Positions 1 to 5,969 of a stretch of DNA of 8,191 nt are shown here, piece by piece. The translations under genes were made by a program, and so were the position numbers. Source of the DNA: Porticoccaceae bacterium (GTDB taxonomy: Bacteria > Pseudomonadota > Gammaproteobacteria > Pseudomonadales > Porticoccaceae); assembly GCA_002591625.1 (NCBI GenBank), contig PCDB01000052.1, forward strand, positions 1 through 8,191, read 5' to 3'. Every line of letters starts with the position of its first letter. Positions within the stretch are counted from its first letter, which is position 1. The notes under the pieces are model-generated. The model saw only the letters and a list, made by a program, of their open reading frames with translations. It made no database searches and had not been told where the DNA came from.

Positions 1-267
1 GACAACACCAGCGTTATTTACTAGGACATCTAGTCTCCCAAAGCGCTCAACCGTCTCGTTTAACACTTCCGTCCAACGTGACTCATTACGGACATCTTGA
101 TGCATGAAATGGCAACCCAATTCTTCTGCTAATGCCTGCCCCTGCTCATCAGCTATGTCGGTGATTATGAGTTCTGCGCCTTCACCAGCAAATAACCGAG
201 CATCTGCCTCCCCGAGGCCCATGGCTGCCCCGGTTATAATTGCTACCTTGCCTTTTAATCGATCCAT
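1..267 (-). CDS. SDR-family NAD(P)-dependent oxidoreductase, N-terminal part (runs off the left edge)
   Basis: Reading leftward from an ATG at 267-265 gives 89 codons open to the window edge, so the C-terminal part, including the YxxxK catalytic motif, is not visible. The protein begins MDRLKGKVAIITGAAMGLGE, the classical short-chain dehydrogenase start: a beta strand then TGxxxGxG (TGAAMGLG, residues 12-19) binding the dinucleotide. An acidic residue ends beta-2 (ITDIAD, about 35-40), which in the family favours NAD(H) over NADP(H), an inference only. QDV (about 57-59) and the structural NNAG motif (84-87) follow in order. An AAGG at 279-276 lies 8 bases before the ATG and supports this start. 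It is divergent from the acyl-CoA dehydrogenase operon and likely shares its control region. A hydroxyacyl-CoA or alcohol dehydrogenase role would fit the neighbours, but the substrate is unknown. Family call is secure. Confidence 0.93.
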   Translation of the reverse strand, partial: MDRLKGKVAIITGAAMGLGEADARLFAGEGAELIITDIADEQGQALAEELGCHFMHQDVRNESRWTEVLNETVERFGRLDVLVNNAGVV

Positions 268-420
268 TTTTATTGCCTTTTTCTAGATTATGCTTTCAAT
301 GGTAACAGATTAACCCAAAATTAGATGGAAACATTGAGTACGAATGCCTTCACGCTATGTGGCAACTCCCTCACATGATAAGATATCCAAATTATGTGAA
401 TGATCAATACATACTGTTGA

Positions 421-432
421 TTGGTATACCAA
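421..432. promoter_or_regulatory. Palindromic operator-like site TTGGTATACCAA (GntR/FadR-subfamily type)
   Basis: TTGGTATACCAA is a perfect 12-base palindrome in the middle of the divergent spacer. The same core is found in operators recognised by FadR-subfamily GntR regulators, for example the ATTGGTATACCAAT-like sites of the ExuR/UxuR group. That family commonly controls acid and acyl-CoA catabolism. No regulator gene is visible in the window, so the partner is unknown. Matched bases beyond the core are patchy (419/434 and 417/436 pair, 420/433 does not). Confidence 0.55.
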
Positions 433-496
433 ACGAGAACGACGCCCTGAGAGAATCGTTCCAGGACTCTAGTGCGTAAGATACAAGTAACTATGC

Positions 497-509
497 TGGG
501 TACTACCCA
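497..509. promoter_or_regulatory. Second palindrome TGGGTA-C-TACCCA, operator-like or leader hairpin
   Basis: Two perfect 6-base arms flank a single central C, 31 bases before the TTG start of the first acyl-CoA dehydrogenase gene and 17 bases before its ribosome binding site. It shares the GGTA/TACC half-site core with the palindrome at 421-432 but has an odd-numbered centre. It could be a second site for the same regulator, or a site for another. A one-base loop makes it a poor RNA hairpin unless inner pairs open. Confidence 0.4.
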
Positions 510-526
510 ACGCGCCGCAATCTTTT

Positions 527-533
527 AGGGGAG
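527..533 (+). promoter_or_regulatory. Shine-Dalgarno AGGGGAG deciding the TTG start at 541
   Basis: AGGGGAG ends 7 bases before the TTG at 541. The only nearby in-frame ATG (571, residue 11) has no purine-rich sequence at a usable distance. This favours the rare TTG start. Confidence 0.65.
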
Positions 534-540
534 TCGGTTT

Positions 541-1689
541 TTGAAAAGTTTTGAATTCACGCCGGTAAGCATGCCAGATAATGTGCCAGAATTGCGATCC
601 AAAGTCAGAGGCTTTTTAGCAAAAGAATTGGCTGTAATGCAAGCGTCGGAAAAAGCAAAATCTTGGAGCGGTTTCGATGCTGCTTTTAGCCAAAAGCTTG
701 CGAAGCAAGGCTGGATAGGAATGATGTGGCCGCGTGAACTTGGCGGTGAGGAGGCTACTGCGCTTCACCGCTATGTAGTAATAGAAGAATTACTTGCAGC
801 GGGTGCTCCTGTTGCGGCACATTGGATTGCCGACAGGCAAAGCGGAGCTCACATCATCCGGTATGCCTCCGATGAGGTTCAGAGACGCTTTTTACCCGCT
901 ATTGCCGAAGGGAAAATGTACTTTTGCATTGGCATGAGCGAACCCAACTCTGGCTCTGATCTCGCCTCTATCAAGTCCAAAGCTGACCGCGTGGATGGGG
1001 GATGGGTAATAAACGGTTCCAAAATCTGGACCACATTCGCACATCGCTCACATATGATGATTGCTCTCGTGCGCACGACACCAAAAGGCGAATCTCGGCA
1101 TGCTGGCCTCAGCCAATTCATTATCGACTTGTCGGCCGAAGGCGTAAAAATAAAGCCTATTGTTGATCACCAAGGCGAGGAACACTTTGGGGAAATATTC
1201 TTTGACAACGTTTTCGTGTCTGATGACATGCTATTGGGTAAAGAAGGGGACGGCTGGGCCCAAGTAAACTCAGAGCTTGCTTTGGAAAGGAGCGGGCCAG
1301 AGCGCTACCTGAGTAGCTACCGACTATTTGATGAGCTCCTGAACAACCTTGAGACAGATTGCGATGACATCACCACCGCAACTTTGGGTGATATAGCATC
1401 TGATTTATGGACTTTGCGACAAATGTCTCTATCTATTGCTGGACAACTAGCGGATGGAAAGGACCCTTCACTAGAAGCTGCAATGGTCAAAGATCTCGGA
1501 GCCTGCTTCGAGCAGAACTTACCAAATATTGTTCAAGCCCAACTTGGTGGCAGTATTCCGCTCAACAGGGAGAACAATCTAAACGAGACACTTAGTTATA
1601 TCCTAAAGGCATCCCCTGCTTTTTCGCTACGGGGTGGAACAAGAGAGATTCTTCGCACTATCATCGCTAGAGGACTCGGCTTAACATGA
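541..1689 (+). CDS. Acyl-CoA dehydrogenase family protein, first subunit of a probable heteromeric pair
   Basis: This 382-residue protein has the acyl-CoA dehydrogenase fold, which oxidises an acyl-CoA to the 2-enoyl-CoA with FAD and passes electrons to ETF. In order: an alpha-helical N-terminal domain with GWIGMMWPRELGG (57-69), the FAD/substrate segment FCIGMSEPNSGSDLAS (128-143), WVINGSKIWTT (155-165), and an RGGTREILRTIIARGLGL C-terminus (364-381). The position of the usual catalytic glutamate (YEGT in medium-chain enzymes) is glycine (G365). A glutamate in LALERSGPE (E249) instead matches the site used by isovaleryl-CoA and long-chain dehydrogenases, so E249 is the inferred base. The start is TTG with a good ribosome binding site; ATG at 571 is the alternative. 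The stop overlaps the next start (ATGA), implying translational coupling and a joint complex. It resembles FadE-type enzymes of sterol, bile-acid or other specialised acyl-CoA catabolism; the exact substrate is unknown. Confidence 0.93.
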   Translation: MKSFEFTPVSMPDNVPELRSKVRGFLAKELAVMQASEKAKSWSGFDAAFSQKLAKQGWIGMMWPRELGGEEATALHRYVVIEELLAAGAPVAAHWIADRQSGAHIIRYASDEVQRRFLPAIAEGKMYFCIGMSEPNSGSDLASIKSKADRVDGGWVINGSKIWTTFAHRSHMMIALVRTTPKGESRHAGLSQFIIDLSAEGVKIKPIVDHQGEEHFGEIFFDNVFVSDDMLLGKEGDGWAQVNSELALERSGPERYLSSYRLFDELLNNLETDCDDITTATLGDIASDLWTLRQMSLSIAGQLADGKDPSLEAAMVKDLGACFEQNLPNIVQAQLGGSIPLNRENNLNETLSYILKASPAFSLRGGTREILRTIIARGLGLT

Positions 1690-2762
1690 CTGAGCAACAG
1701 CTTTTACTTCAAGAAACAGTGGATAATGTTTTCGAAGAATTGGCGGCTAATGACCGCTGTCTCCAGTCTTCTTGTGATTTCAATTCGCAGTGGCATACAC
1801 TGCAGAATTTAGGTATTGACAACCTTTTTATCCCCGAAAACAAAGGGGGTTTCTCCGGCTCATGGGAGGATGCCAGGATCATTTTTTATCTGTCGGGAAG
1901 GCATGGTATAGCACTTCCGATTTGTGAAACGATTGTCGCAAAAAAACTCTTACTCGATCATAATATCCCTATACCACAAGGTGCGATAACAATCGGAATG
2001 AGCAATCCGGGATGCTCAATATCTAAGGATCGCCGTTCTGGCGAGCTGTTATTTTCAGGTGGCCTAAGTGCCGTTCCCTGGGGAAGCCAATCTAGTACAG
2101 TCTTAACATTTTGCGACGATAAAGCTGGGAACAAACTGATTCTTTTGAAATGCAAGGATGGACAATTGACAGGTGGTCGACCTAACGAAGCGGGAGAGCC
2201 TCGAAATAATATTGAGTTCGAGAAAGCTAGGGTTCTTGATAGTGCCGCATTACCCGAGCCGTTTCAACATCTTATGAAAATGGGTGCACTAATGAGAGCC
2301 TCACAAATTTCCGGAGCGCTTGATTCTGCCCTCCACCTATCAATCATGCACACAAAAAATAGATCGCAATTTGGCAGGCCACTCGCGAAGTTTCAAGCCA
2401 TACAACAACAGCTAGCTATTTTTGCAGAGGAGAGCGCGGCTGTTAATTGCGCAACTCGCTCCGCTGCGAGGTCCGAAGATCTCGGTGATAGTTTATTTGA
2501 GATCGCAGCAACAAAATTGCGAGCAAACCGCTCTGTAGGTGCCGCGACTTCTATAGCCCATCAAGTGCATGGCGCGATCGGTTTTACTAGAGAATATGAT
2601 TTGCACCACTTTACACAACGTCTCTGGTCCTGGCGGTCAGAATTTGGTAACGATAGGTTTTGGTCGGAAAGTTTAGGTAAACAGGTCCTAGCTGCCAAAG
2701 AGAGCGGTTTTTGGCAATTCATTACTGCGCGCAGTGATGCAAGCACCGAACAACAAGAGTAG
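1686..2762 (+). CDS. Acyl-CoA dehydrogenase family protein, divergent second subunit
   Basis: This 358-residue protein is a shorter, divergent relative of its upstream neighbour. The N-terminal and middle parts are weakly conserved. I see no clear counterpart of the SEPxxGSD flavin segment: the region reads IGMSNPGCSISKD (103-115). The C-terminal helical domain is well conserved: NRSQFGRPLAKFQAIQQQLA (225-244), with the R and F of the FAD-contacting RxQFG motif, then HQVHGAIGFTREYDL (292-306) and RLWSWRSEFGN (312-322). This WSWRxEFG ending recurs in the partner subunits of paired FadE proteins. The gene starts at an ATG overlapping the previous stop by four bases, with AGAGGA (1669-1674) upstream. 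In known alpha2beta2 acyl-CoA dehydrogenases, such as mycobacterial FadE28-FadE29, two unlike subunits build shared FAD sites, and the same is inferred here. E319 could be a second candidate base, not assigned firmly. Confidence 0.88.
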   Translation: MTEQQLLLQETVDNVFEELAANDRCLQSSCDFNSQWHTLQNLGIDNLFIPENKGGFSGSWEDARIIFYLSGRHGIALPICETIVAKKLLLDHNIPIPQGAITIGMSNPGCSISKDRRSGELLFSGGLSAVPWGSQSSTVLTFCDDKAGNKLILLKCKDGQLTGGRPNEAGEPRNNIEFEKARVLDSAALPEPFQHLMKMGALMRASQISGALDSALHLSIMHTKNRSQFGRPLAKFQAIQQQLAIFAEESAAVNCATRSAARSEDLGDSLFEIAATKLRANRSVGAATSIAHQVHGAIGFTREYDLHHFTQRLWSWRSEFGNDRFWSESLGKQVLAAKESGFWQFITARSDASTEQQE

Positions 2763-2784
2763 TGTAAACATAAGTAACGAGTAA

Positions 2785-2790
2785 AGGGGG
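2785..2790 (+). promoter_or_regulatory. Shine-Dalgarno AGGGGG for the crotonase gene
   Basis: AGGGGG ends 10 bases before ATG 2801 and only 4 before an in-frame TTG at 2795. The longer spacing and the commoner codon favour ATG 2801, but the two starts differ by just two residues and cannot be separated firmly. Confidence 0.5.
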
Positions 2791-2800
2791 CCGCTTGCGT

Positions 2801-3595
2801 ATGAAATCTCCAGATCTAGTAGACACCATTTTGACCATTCAAAACGACGTAGCAATAGTTACTTTGGATAGGGATGATGTTCGCAATGCCTTGACCGGTA
2901 CAGCCATTATAGAAGACATTATTTCGGTTTGTGACTGGATTAATAAAAATCGTGAAATTGGCGCTATGGTTCTTACTGGCTCGGGCAAAGCTTTTTCGGC
3001 TGGGGGCAATATCAAAGACATGCGAGAGAAAAAAGGTGATATTTTTGGTGGGCAGCCTATTCATCAACAAGATGGCTACCGACGTGGTATTCAGCGAATG
3101 AGTCAAGCTCTCTATAAAGTTGAAGTCCCCCTTGTTGCTGCCGTCAATGGGCCAGCAGTCGGCGCAGGCCTGGATGTAATCTGTATGTGCGACATCCGAT
3201 TTGGGTGCCAATACTCGAAGGTTGGCGAAACATTTGTGAACTTAGGACTTATCCCCGGAGATGGAGGGGCGTGGTTTCTTCCCCGTATCGTGGGCTATCA
3301 ACGAGCCGCTGAAATGACTTTCTCTGGTCGAATTTTGAGCGCAGAAGAAGCGAAAGAAGCGGGTATTTTCTTGGAGCTTATAGCAGTGGAATCCCTGCTT
3401 GATAGCGCTATAGAGGTAGCCGAATCTTATGCCCGCAAACCGCGCGAGGCTACCAGGATGAGCAAACGCCTATTGCGAGCCGGTCAGCGCCTAGAACTCA
3501 GTGACTTCCTTGATCTCTGCTCCAGTCAACAAGCGCTCTGTCAAACCAGCCCGCAACACCATGAAGCGGTAGAGGCCCTTTTTAAAAAAAGCTAG
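2801..3595 (+). CDS. Enoyl-CoA hydratase/isomerase (crotonase) family protein
   Basis: The 264-residue product has the usual crotonase length and layout: RNALTG near residue 28, the oxyanion-hole segment AFSAGGNIKDM (64-74), VPLVAAVNGPAVGAGLDV (109-126), and LGLIPGDGGAWFLPRIVG (148-165). Family members bind acyl-CoA thioesters and hydrate, isomerise or cleave them. Neither catalytic glutamate of classical enoyl-CoA hydratase is conserved. The first (Glu144 in the rat enzyme) aligns with D125, as in dienoyl-CoA isomerase; the second (Glu164) aligns with F145. An extra Asp, D154, sits in PGDGG nearby. Plain hydratase activity is therefore uncertain; an isomerase or other crotonase reaction is possible. 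The gene follows the acyl-CoA dehydrogenase pair by 38 bases and probably belongs to the same transcript, acting on the enoyl-CoA they make. Its stop lies 23 bases from that of parB, which converges on it. Confidence 0.92.
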   Translation: MKSPDLVDTILTIQNDVAIVTLDRDDVRNALTGTAIIEDIISVCDWINKNREIGAMVLTGSGKAFSAGGNIKDMREKKGDIFGGQPIHQQDGYRRGIQRMSQALYKVEVPLVAAVNGPAVGAGLDVICMCDIRFGCQYSKVGETFVNLGLIPGDGGAWFLPRIVGYQRAAEMTFSGRILSAEEAKEAGIFLELIAVESLLDSAIEVAESYARKPREATRMSKRLLRAGQRLELSDFLDLCSSQQALCQTSPQHHEAVEALFKKS

Positions 3596-3618
3596 TCGCT
3601 GTGTTTGGACGCATTTGT

Positions 3619-4503
3619 TCACTTGACACGTGCCAGAATTCCGTCCAGTTCATCTAAACTATTATATCGAAATATCAGCTTACCTCGGCCTGTTGACGAA
3701 TGCTGGATTTTGACGTCGGCACCAATACGATCGGAAATATCTTGCTGAAGGCGCTCTAGATCCGGCTGCACTATTTCTTTTTTAGCCGGTTTTGAAGTCT
3801 TTTTTTGCAACCTCTTTACTAATACCTCGGTTTGTCGAACTGATAGTTCACCATCAACCACAATAGTGGCTGTATCTATCTGCTGTTTCCCGGCCAAGCC
3901 AAGAAGGCATTTTGCATGACCTATATCTATAGCACGACGAACCAGATAATTTTGCACGAAAGGTTCCAAGTTTGCTAAACGCATTAGATTGGTTACCGTA
4001 GACCGAGATTTTCCAACCGTATCAGCTATTTCCTGTTGAGTAAGATGGAATTCATTTTGAAGTCGGATTAATGCCTCGCTCTCTTCCATTGGATTTAGGT
4101 TCTCGCGCTGAATATTTTCTATTAGCGCCATTGCAATGGCTGTTCTGTCGTCAATTTCCCGCACTATTGCTGGTACCGTCTCTAGACCTGCCCGCTGAGC
4201 CGCCAACCAGCGCCGTTCTCCAGCAACAATTTCATATGCACCCGGTTGAACTTCACGGATGATAAGAGGTTGCACAATGCCTTGCTCCCCTATAGAGTGA
4301 GCCAATTCATCAAGTGCCTTGGAATTGTAATCTTTTCTCGGCTGATATTTCCCTCGCTTCAGAAATTCTATGGGTATATCCCTAATTTCTCGATCGGCTT
4401 TGACGCGTTCTTTAAAACCGTATTGTTGACCATCTTGCAGGTTCACATAGTCGCCCATCAAGGCATCCAACCCTTTCCCAAGGCTTTGTCTTTTAATGCC
4501 CAT
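3619..4503 (-). CDS. parB: Chromosome-partitioning protein ParB (parS-binding CTPase clamp)
   Basis: The 294-residue protein is a full-length chromosomal ParB, which binds parS near the origin, slides along DNA as a CTP-dependent clamp and works with ParA to separate sister origins. It opens with the conserved SLGKGLDALMGD (7-18). The N-terminal ParB/CTPase domain follows, with YQPRKDY (53-59), the GERRW box (95-99) and ENIQRENLNP (129-138). A helix-turn-helix DNA-binding domain comes next (LTQQEIADTVGKSRSTV, 154-170), then a lysine-rich linker (about 230-242) and the C-terminal dimerisation domain. An upstream ATG at 4551 would add 16 basic residues and overlap parA by 59 bases; ATG 4503 fits the family N-terminus and has GGAGG nine bases before it, so it was chosen. 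It overlaps the parA end by 11 bases. No parS sequence was recognised in the window. Confidence 0.97.
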   Translation of the reverse strand: MGIKRQSLGKGLDALMGDYVNLQDGQQYGFKERVKADREIRDIPIEFLKRGKYQPRKDYNSKALDELAHSIGEQGIVQPLIIREVQPGAYEIVAGERRWLAAQRAGLETVPAIVREIDDRTAIAMALIENIQRENLNPMEESEALIRLQNEFHLTQQEIADTVGKSRSTVTNLMRLANLEPFVQNYLVRRAIDIGHAKCLLGLAGKQQIDTATIVVDGELSVRQTEVLVKRLQKKTSKPAKKEIVQPDLERLQQDISDRIGADVKIQHSSTGRGKLIFRYNSLDELDGILARVK

Positions 4504-5305
4504 GTTGATATGCCTCCGTCTCTTCCGAGACAATTTGGTTTTTCCGCTCATTTTTCAATATCTCAGCCGCGAGGGCTAAGTAAGCGGTAGCGCCTTTTGA
4601 GTTCTTATCATACGCCAAAGCAGGCTTGCCGTGACTGGGCGCTTCTGCAAGTCTGACATTTCGCGGTATGCTTACCCTATATAATTTGTCATCAAAATAC
4701 TTCCTCAACTGCGCCGAAACTGCGTTAGTCAGGCTACTTCTTGGATCATACATAGTTCTCAAAATACCTTCTATTCGCAAGCGCGGATTTATATCTCTCG
4801 AGATCTTACGGATCGTATGGTTAAGGGCAGACAATCCCTCCAGAGCAAAATATTCGCATTGCATAGGGATAAGCACCCCATCACCAGCTACGAGTGCATT
4901 CACGGTAAGCATGTTTAGGGAAGGCGGGCAATCAATAATAATATAATCATAACTTTTAGAGACTTGATTCAAGCATTTAGCAAGCCTTTGCTCTCTCTCC
5001 GGCGCTTGCATTAACTCCACTTCGGCGGCTACAAGATCTCCATTAGAGGGGAGAACATGATAATTGCAGTGCGCACTATTAGAGATAACCTTTTCTATGC
5101 TCTCTCGTCTCGTCAGGAAATGGTAAGTCGTGTAATCGCATAACTGTTTGTTGATGCCAGAGCCCATTGTAGCATTACCTTGGGGATCCAAATCCACTAA
5201 CAACACACGGTTGTTATAGTAAGCTAGAGAAGCCGCTAAATTTACGCTTGTAGTGGTCTTGCCTACACCACCTTTTTGATTTGCAATAGCTAAAATTCGG
5301 GTCAC
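4493..5305 (-). CDS. parA: Chromosome-partitioning ATPase ParA (Soj type)
   Basis: The 270-residue ParA/MinD-family ATPase binds nucleoid DNA as an ATP dimer; ParB stimulates hydrolysis, and the resulting gradient moves origins apart. Visible motifs are the deviant Walker A KGGVGKTT (11-18, with both the signature K11 and K16), Walker A' VDLDPQGN (37-44) and Walker B IIIDCPPS (122-129). The protein lacks the N-terminal helix-turn-helix extension of plasmid type Ia ParA and has the usual short chromosomal Soj length. Translation starts at GTG 5305, immediately ahead of the Walker A strand. AGGTAA nine bases upstream (AGG to GTG) overlaps the rsmG stop codon, so translation is probably coupled to rsmG. 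The distal end overlaps parB by 11 bases. Confidence 0.97.
   Translation of the reverse strand: MTRILAIANQKGGVGKTTTSVNLAASLAYYNNRVLLVDLDPQGNATMGSGINKQLCDYTTYHFLTRRESIEKVISNSAHCNYHVLPSNGDLVAAEVELMQAPEREQRLAKCLNQVSKSYDYIIIDCPPSLNMLTVNALVAGDGVLIPMQCEYFALEGLSALNHTIRKISRDINPRLRIEGILRTMYDPRSSLTNAVSAQLRKYFDDKLYRVSIPRNVRLAEAPSHGKPALAYDKNSKGATAYLALAAEILKNERKNQIVSEETEAYQHGH
4513..4517 (-). promoter_or_regulatory. Shine-Dalgarno GGAGG deciding the parB start
   Basis: GGAGG on the minus strand, inside the 3' end of parA, lies 9 bases upstream of ATG 4503. It supports the shorter parB over the in-frame ATG at 4551. Confidence 0.75.
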
Positions 5306-5315
5306 AGCGTATTAC

Positions 5316-5969
5316 CTATAAATCCTGAGCTTTTATTTTGATTATATGCCGATCTCGGTCCAACCCGGGCACTGATAACTTTGTTAAACTCAAAATGTCA
5401 TACCCCTCGGGTATGCTTCGCATTTCTTTTTTAGGAACTTTGCCTTTCATGGCAACGAATATAGTCTTTTTCGATGCCAAATGCCCACAGCTTTCCAACA
5501 TTGTAGATAATTCAGAAAAAGCACGTGTTATGATCATGTCGAACGGCTTTTCCGGACTATAATGCTCAACTCTTTTGTTTATTTCTTGAACATTATCCAA
5601 ATGCAACTCTGTGCGCACTTGAAACAGAAATCTTGTCTTTTTCCCATTACTATCAAGCAAGGTGAAATCTTTTTCTGGAGACATTATCGCTAGCGGAATA
5701 CCCGGCAATCCTGCCCCACTGCCAACATCTATGAACCTGTCGCCCTTGAGATGAGATATAAGCGATAGGCTGTCGAAAACATGAACCTTCAGTATTTCAC
5801 GGGGGGTCTTTACAGCAGTGAGATTATAAACCTTATTCCATTGGATCAGTAGCTCAGTGTAATGCAAAAATTGGTCTATTTGCCGCTTACAGCAATTCAA
5901 TCTTAACTGCCCTAGTCCATTTTCAAACAAAGCACGATGATCATCTTGCATGCAAGATCTAGGCTGCAT
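5316..5969 (-). CDS. rsmG: 16S rRNA (guanine527-N7)-methyltransferase RsmG (GidB)
   Basis: RsmG uses S-adenosylmethionine to methylate N7 of G527 in 16S rRNA; loss of this modification gives low-level streptomycin resistance in several bacteria. The 217-residue product matches E. coli RsmG (about 207 residues) throughout. It has [10 protein letters not shown] (44-53), FDSLS (65-69), the SAM-binding glycine loop [15 protein letters not shown] (81-95), [13 protein letters not shown] (103-115), ITRAF (147-151) and a KGKVPKKE segment (175-182). The ATG at 5969 overlaps the mnmG end by 11 bases and has no clear Shine-Dalgarno. An in-frame ATG at 5951 (residue 7) is a plausible alternative, also without one, so translation may depend on ribosomes leaving mnmG. 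The order mnmG-rsmG-parA-parB is the common origin-proximal arrangement. Confidence 0.97.
   Translation of the reverse strand: MQPRSCMQDDHRALFENGLGQLRLNCCKRQIDQFLHYTELLIQWNKVYNLTAVKTPREILKVHVFDSLSLISHLKGDRFIDVGSGAGLPGIPLAIMSPEKDFTLLDSNGKKTRFLFQVRTELHLDNVQEINKRVEHYSPEKPFDMIITRAFSELSTMLESCGHLASKKTIFVAMKGKVPKKEMRSIPEGYDILSLTKLSVPGLDRDRHIIKIKAQDL

Larger units (their letters stand above)
268..540. promoter_or_regulatory. Divergent intergenic control region between the SDR gene and the acyl-CoA dehydrogenase operon
   Basis: These 273 bases separate two genes transcribed away from each other, so promoters for both must lie here or nearby. I see no convincing sigma70 promoter on either strand. TAAGAT (477-482) is a passable -10 for the rightward operon but has no good -35. 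The region contains two perfect palindromes (421-432 and 497-509, listed separately) and a looser TCACAT/ATGTGA inverted repeat (371-376 and 394-399). No RNA gene or credible small coding sequence was seen. Confidence 0.6.

Noticed and set aside
104..286. Rightward 60-codon open frame
   Set aside because: The reverse strand carries a clear SDR N-terminus with TGxxxGxG and NNAG over the same bases.
371..399. TCACAT...ATGTGA inverted repeat as a CRP-type site
   Set aside because: The half-sites face the wrong way for TGTGA-N6-TCACA and are 17 bases apart; chance is likely.
2816..3211. 131-codon reverse-strand open frame within the crotonase gene
   Set aside because: It lies antisense to a clear crotonase gene, has no recognisable motif or ribosome binding site, and is a shadow frame.
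3578..3592. CTTTTTAAAAAAAG near the convergent gene ends as a bidirectional terminator
   Set aside because: It is an A/T self-complementary tract without a GC stem and encodes the last residues of the crotonase.
3626..3631. CACGTG core near the parB stop, as a possible parS site
   Set aside because: The flanks (CTTGA before, CCAGA after) do not match TGTTN and AAACA of parS, and the bases encode the last residues of ParB. The CACGTG at about 5522 and 7327 fail in the same way.
4503..4551. N-terminal extension of ParB from the ATG at 4551
   Set aside because: It would overlap parA by 59 bases, adds a basic segment not typical of the family, and the GGAGG motif supports ATG 4503.
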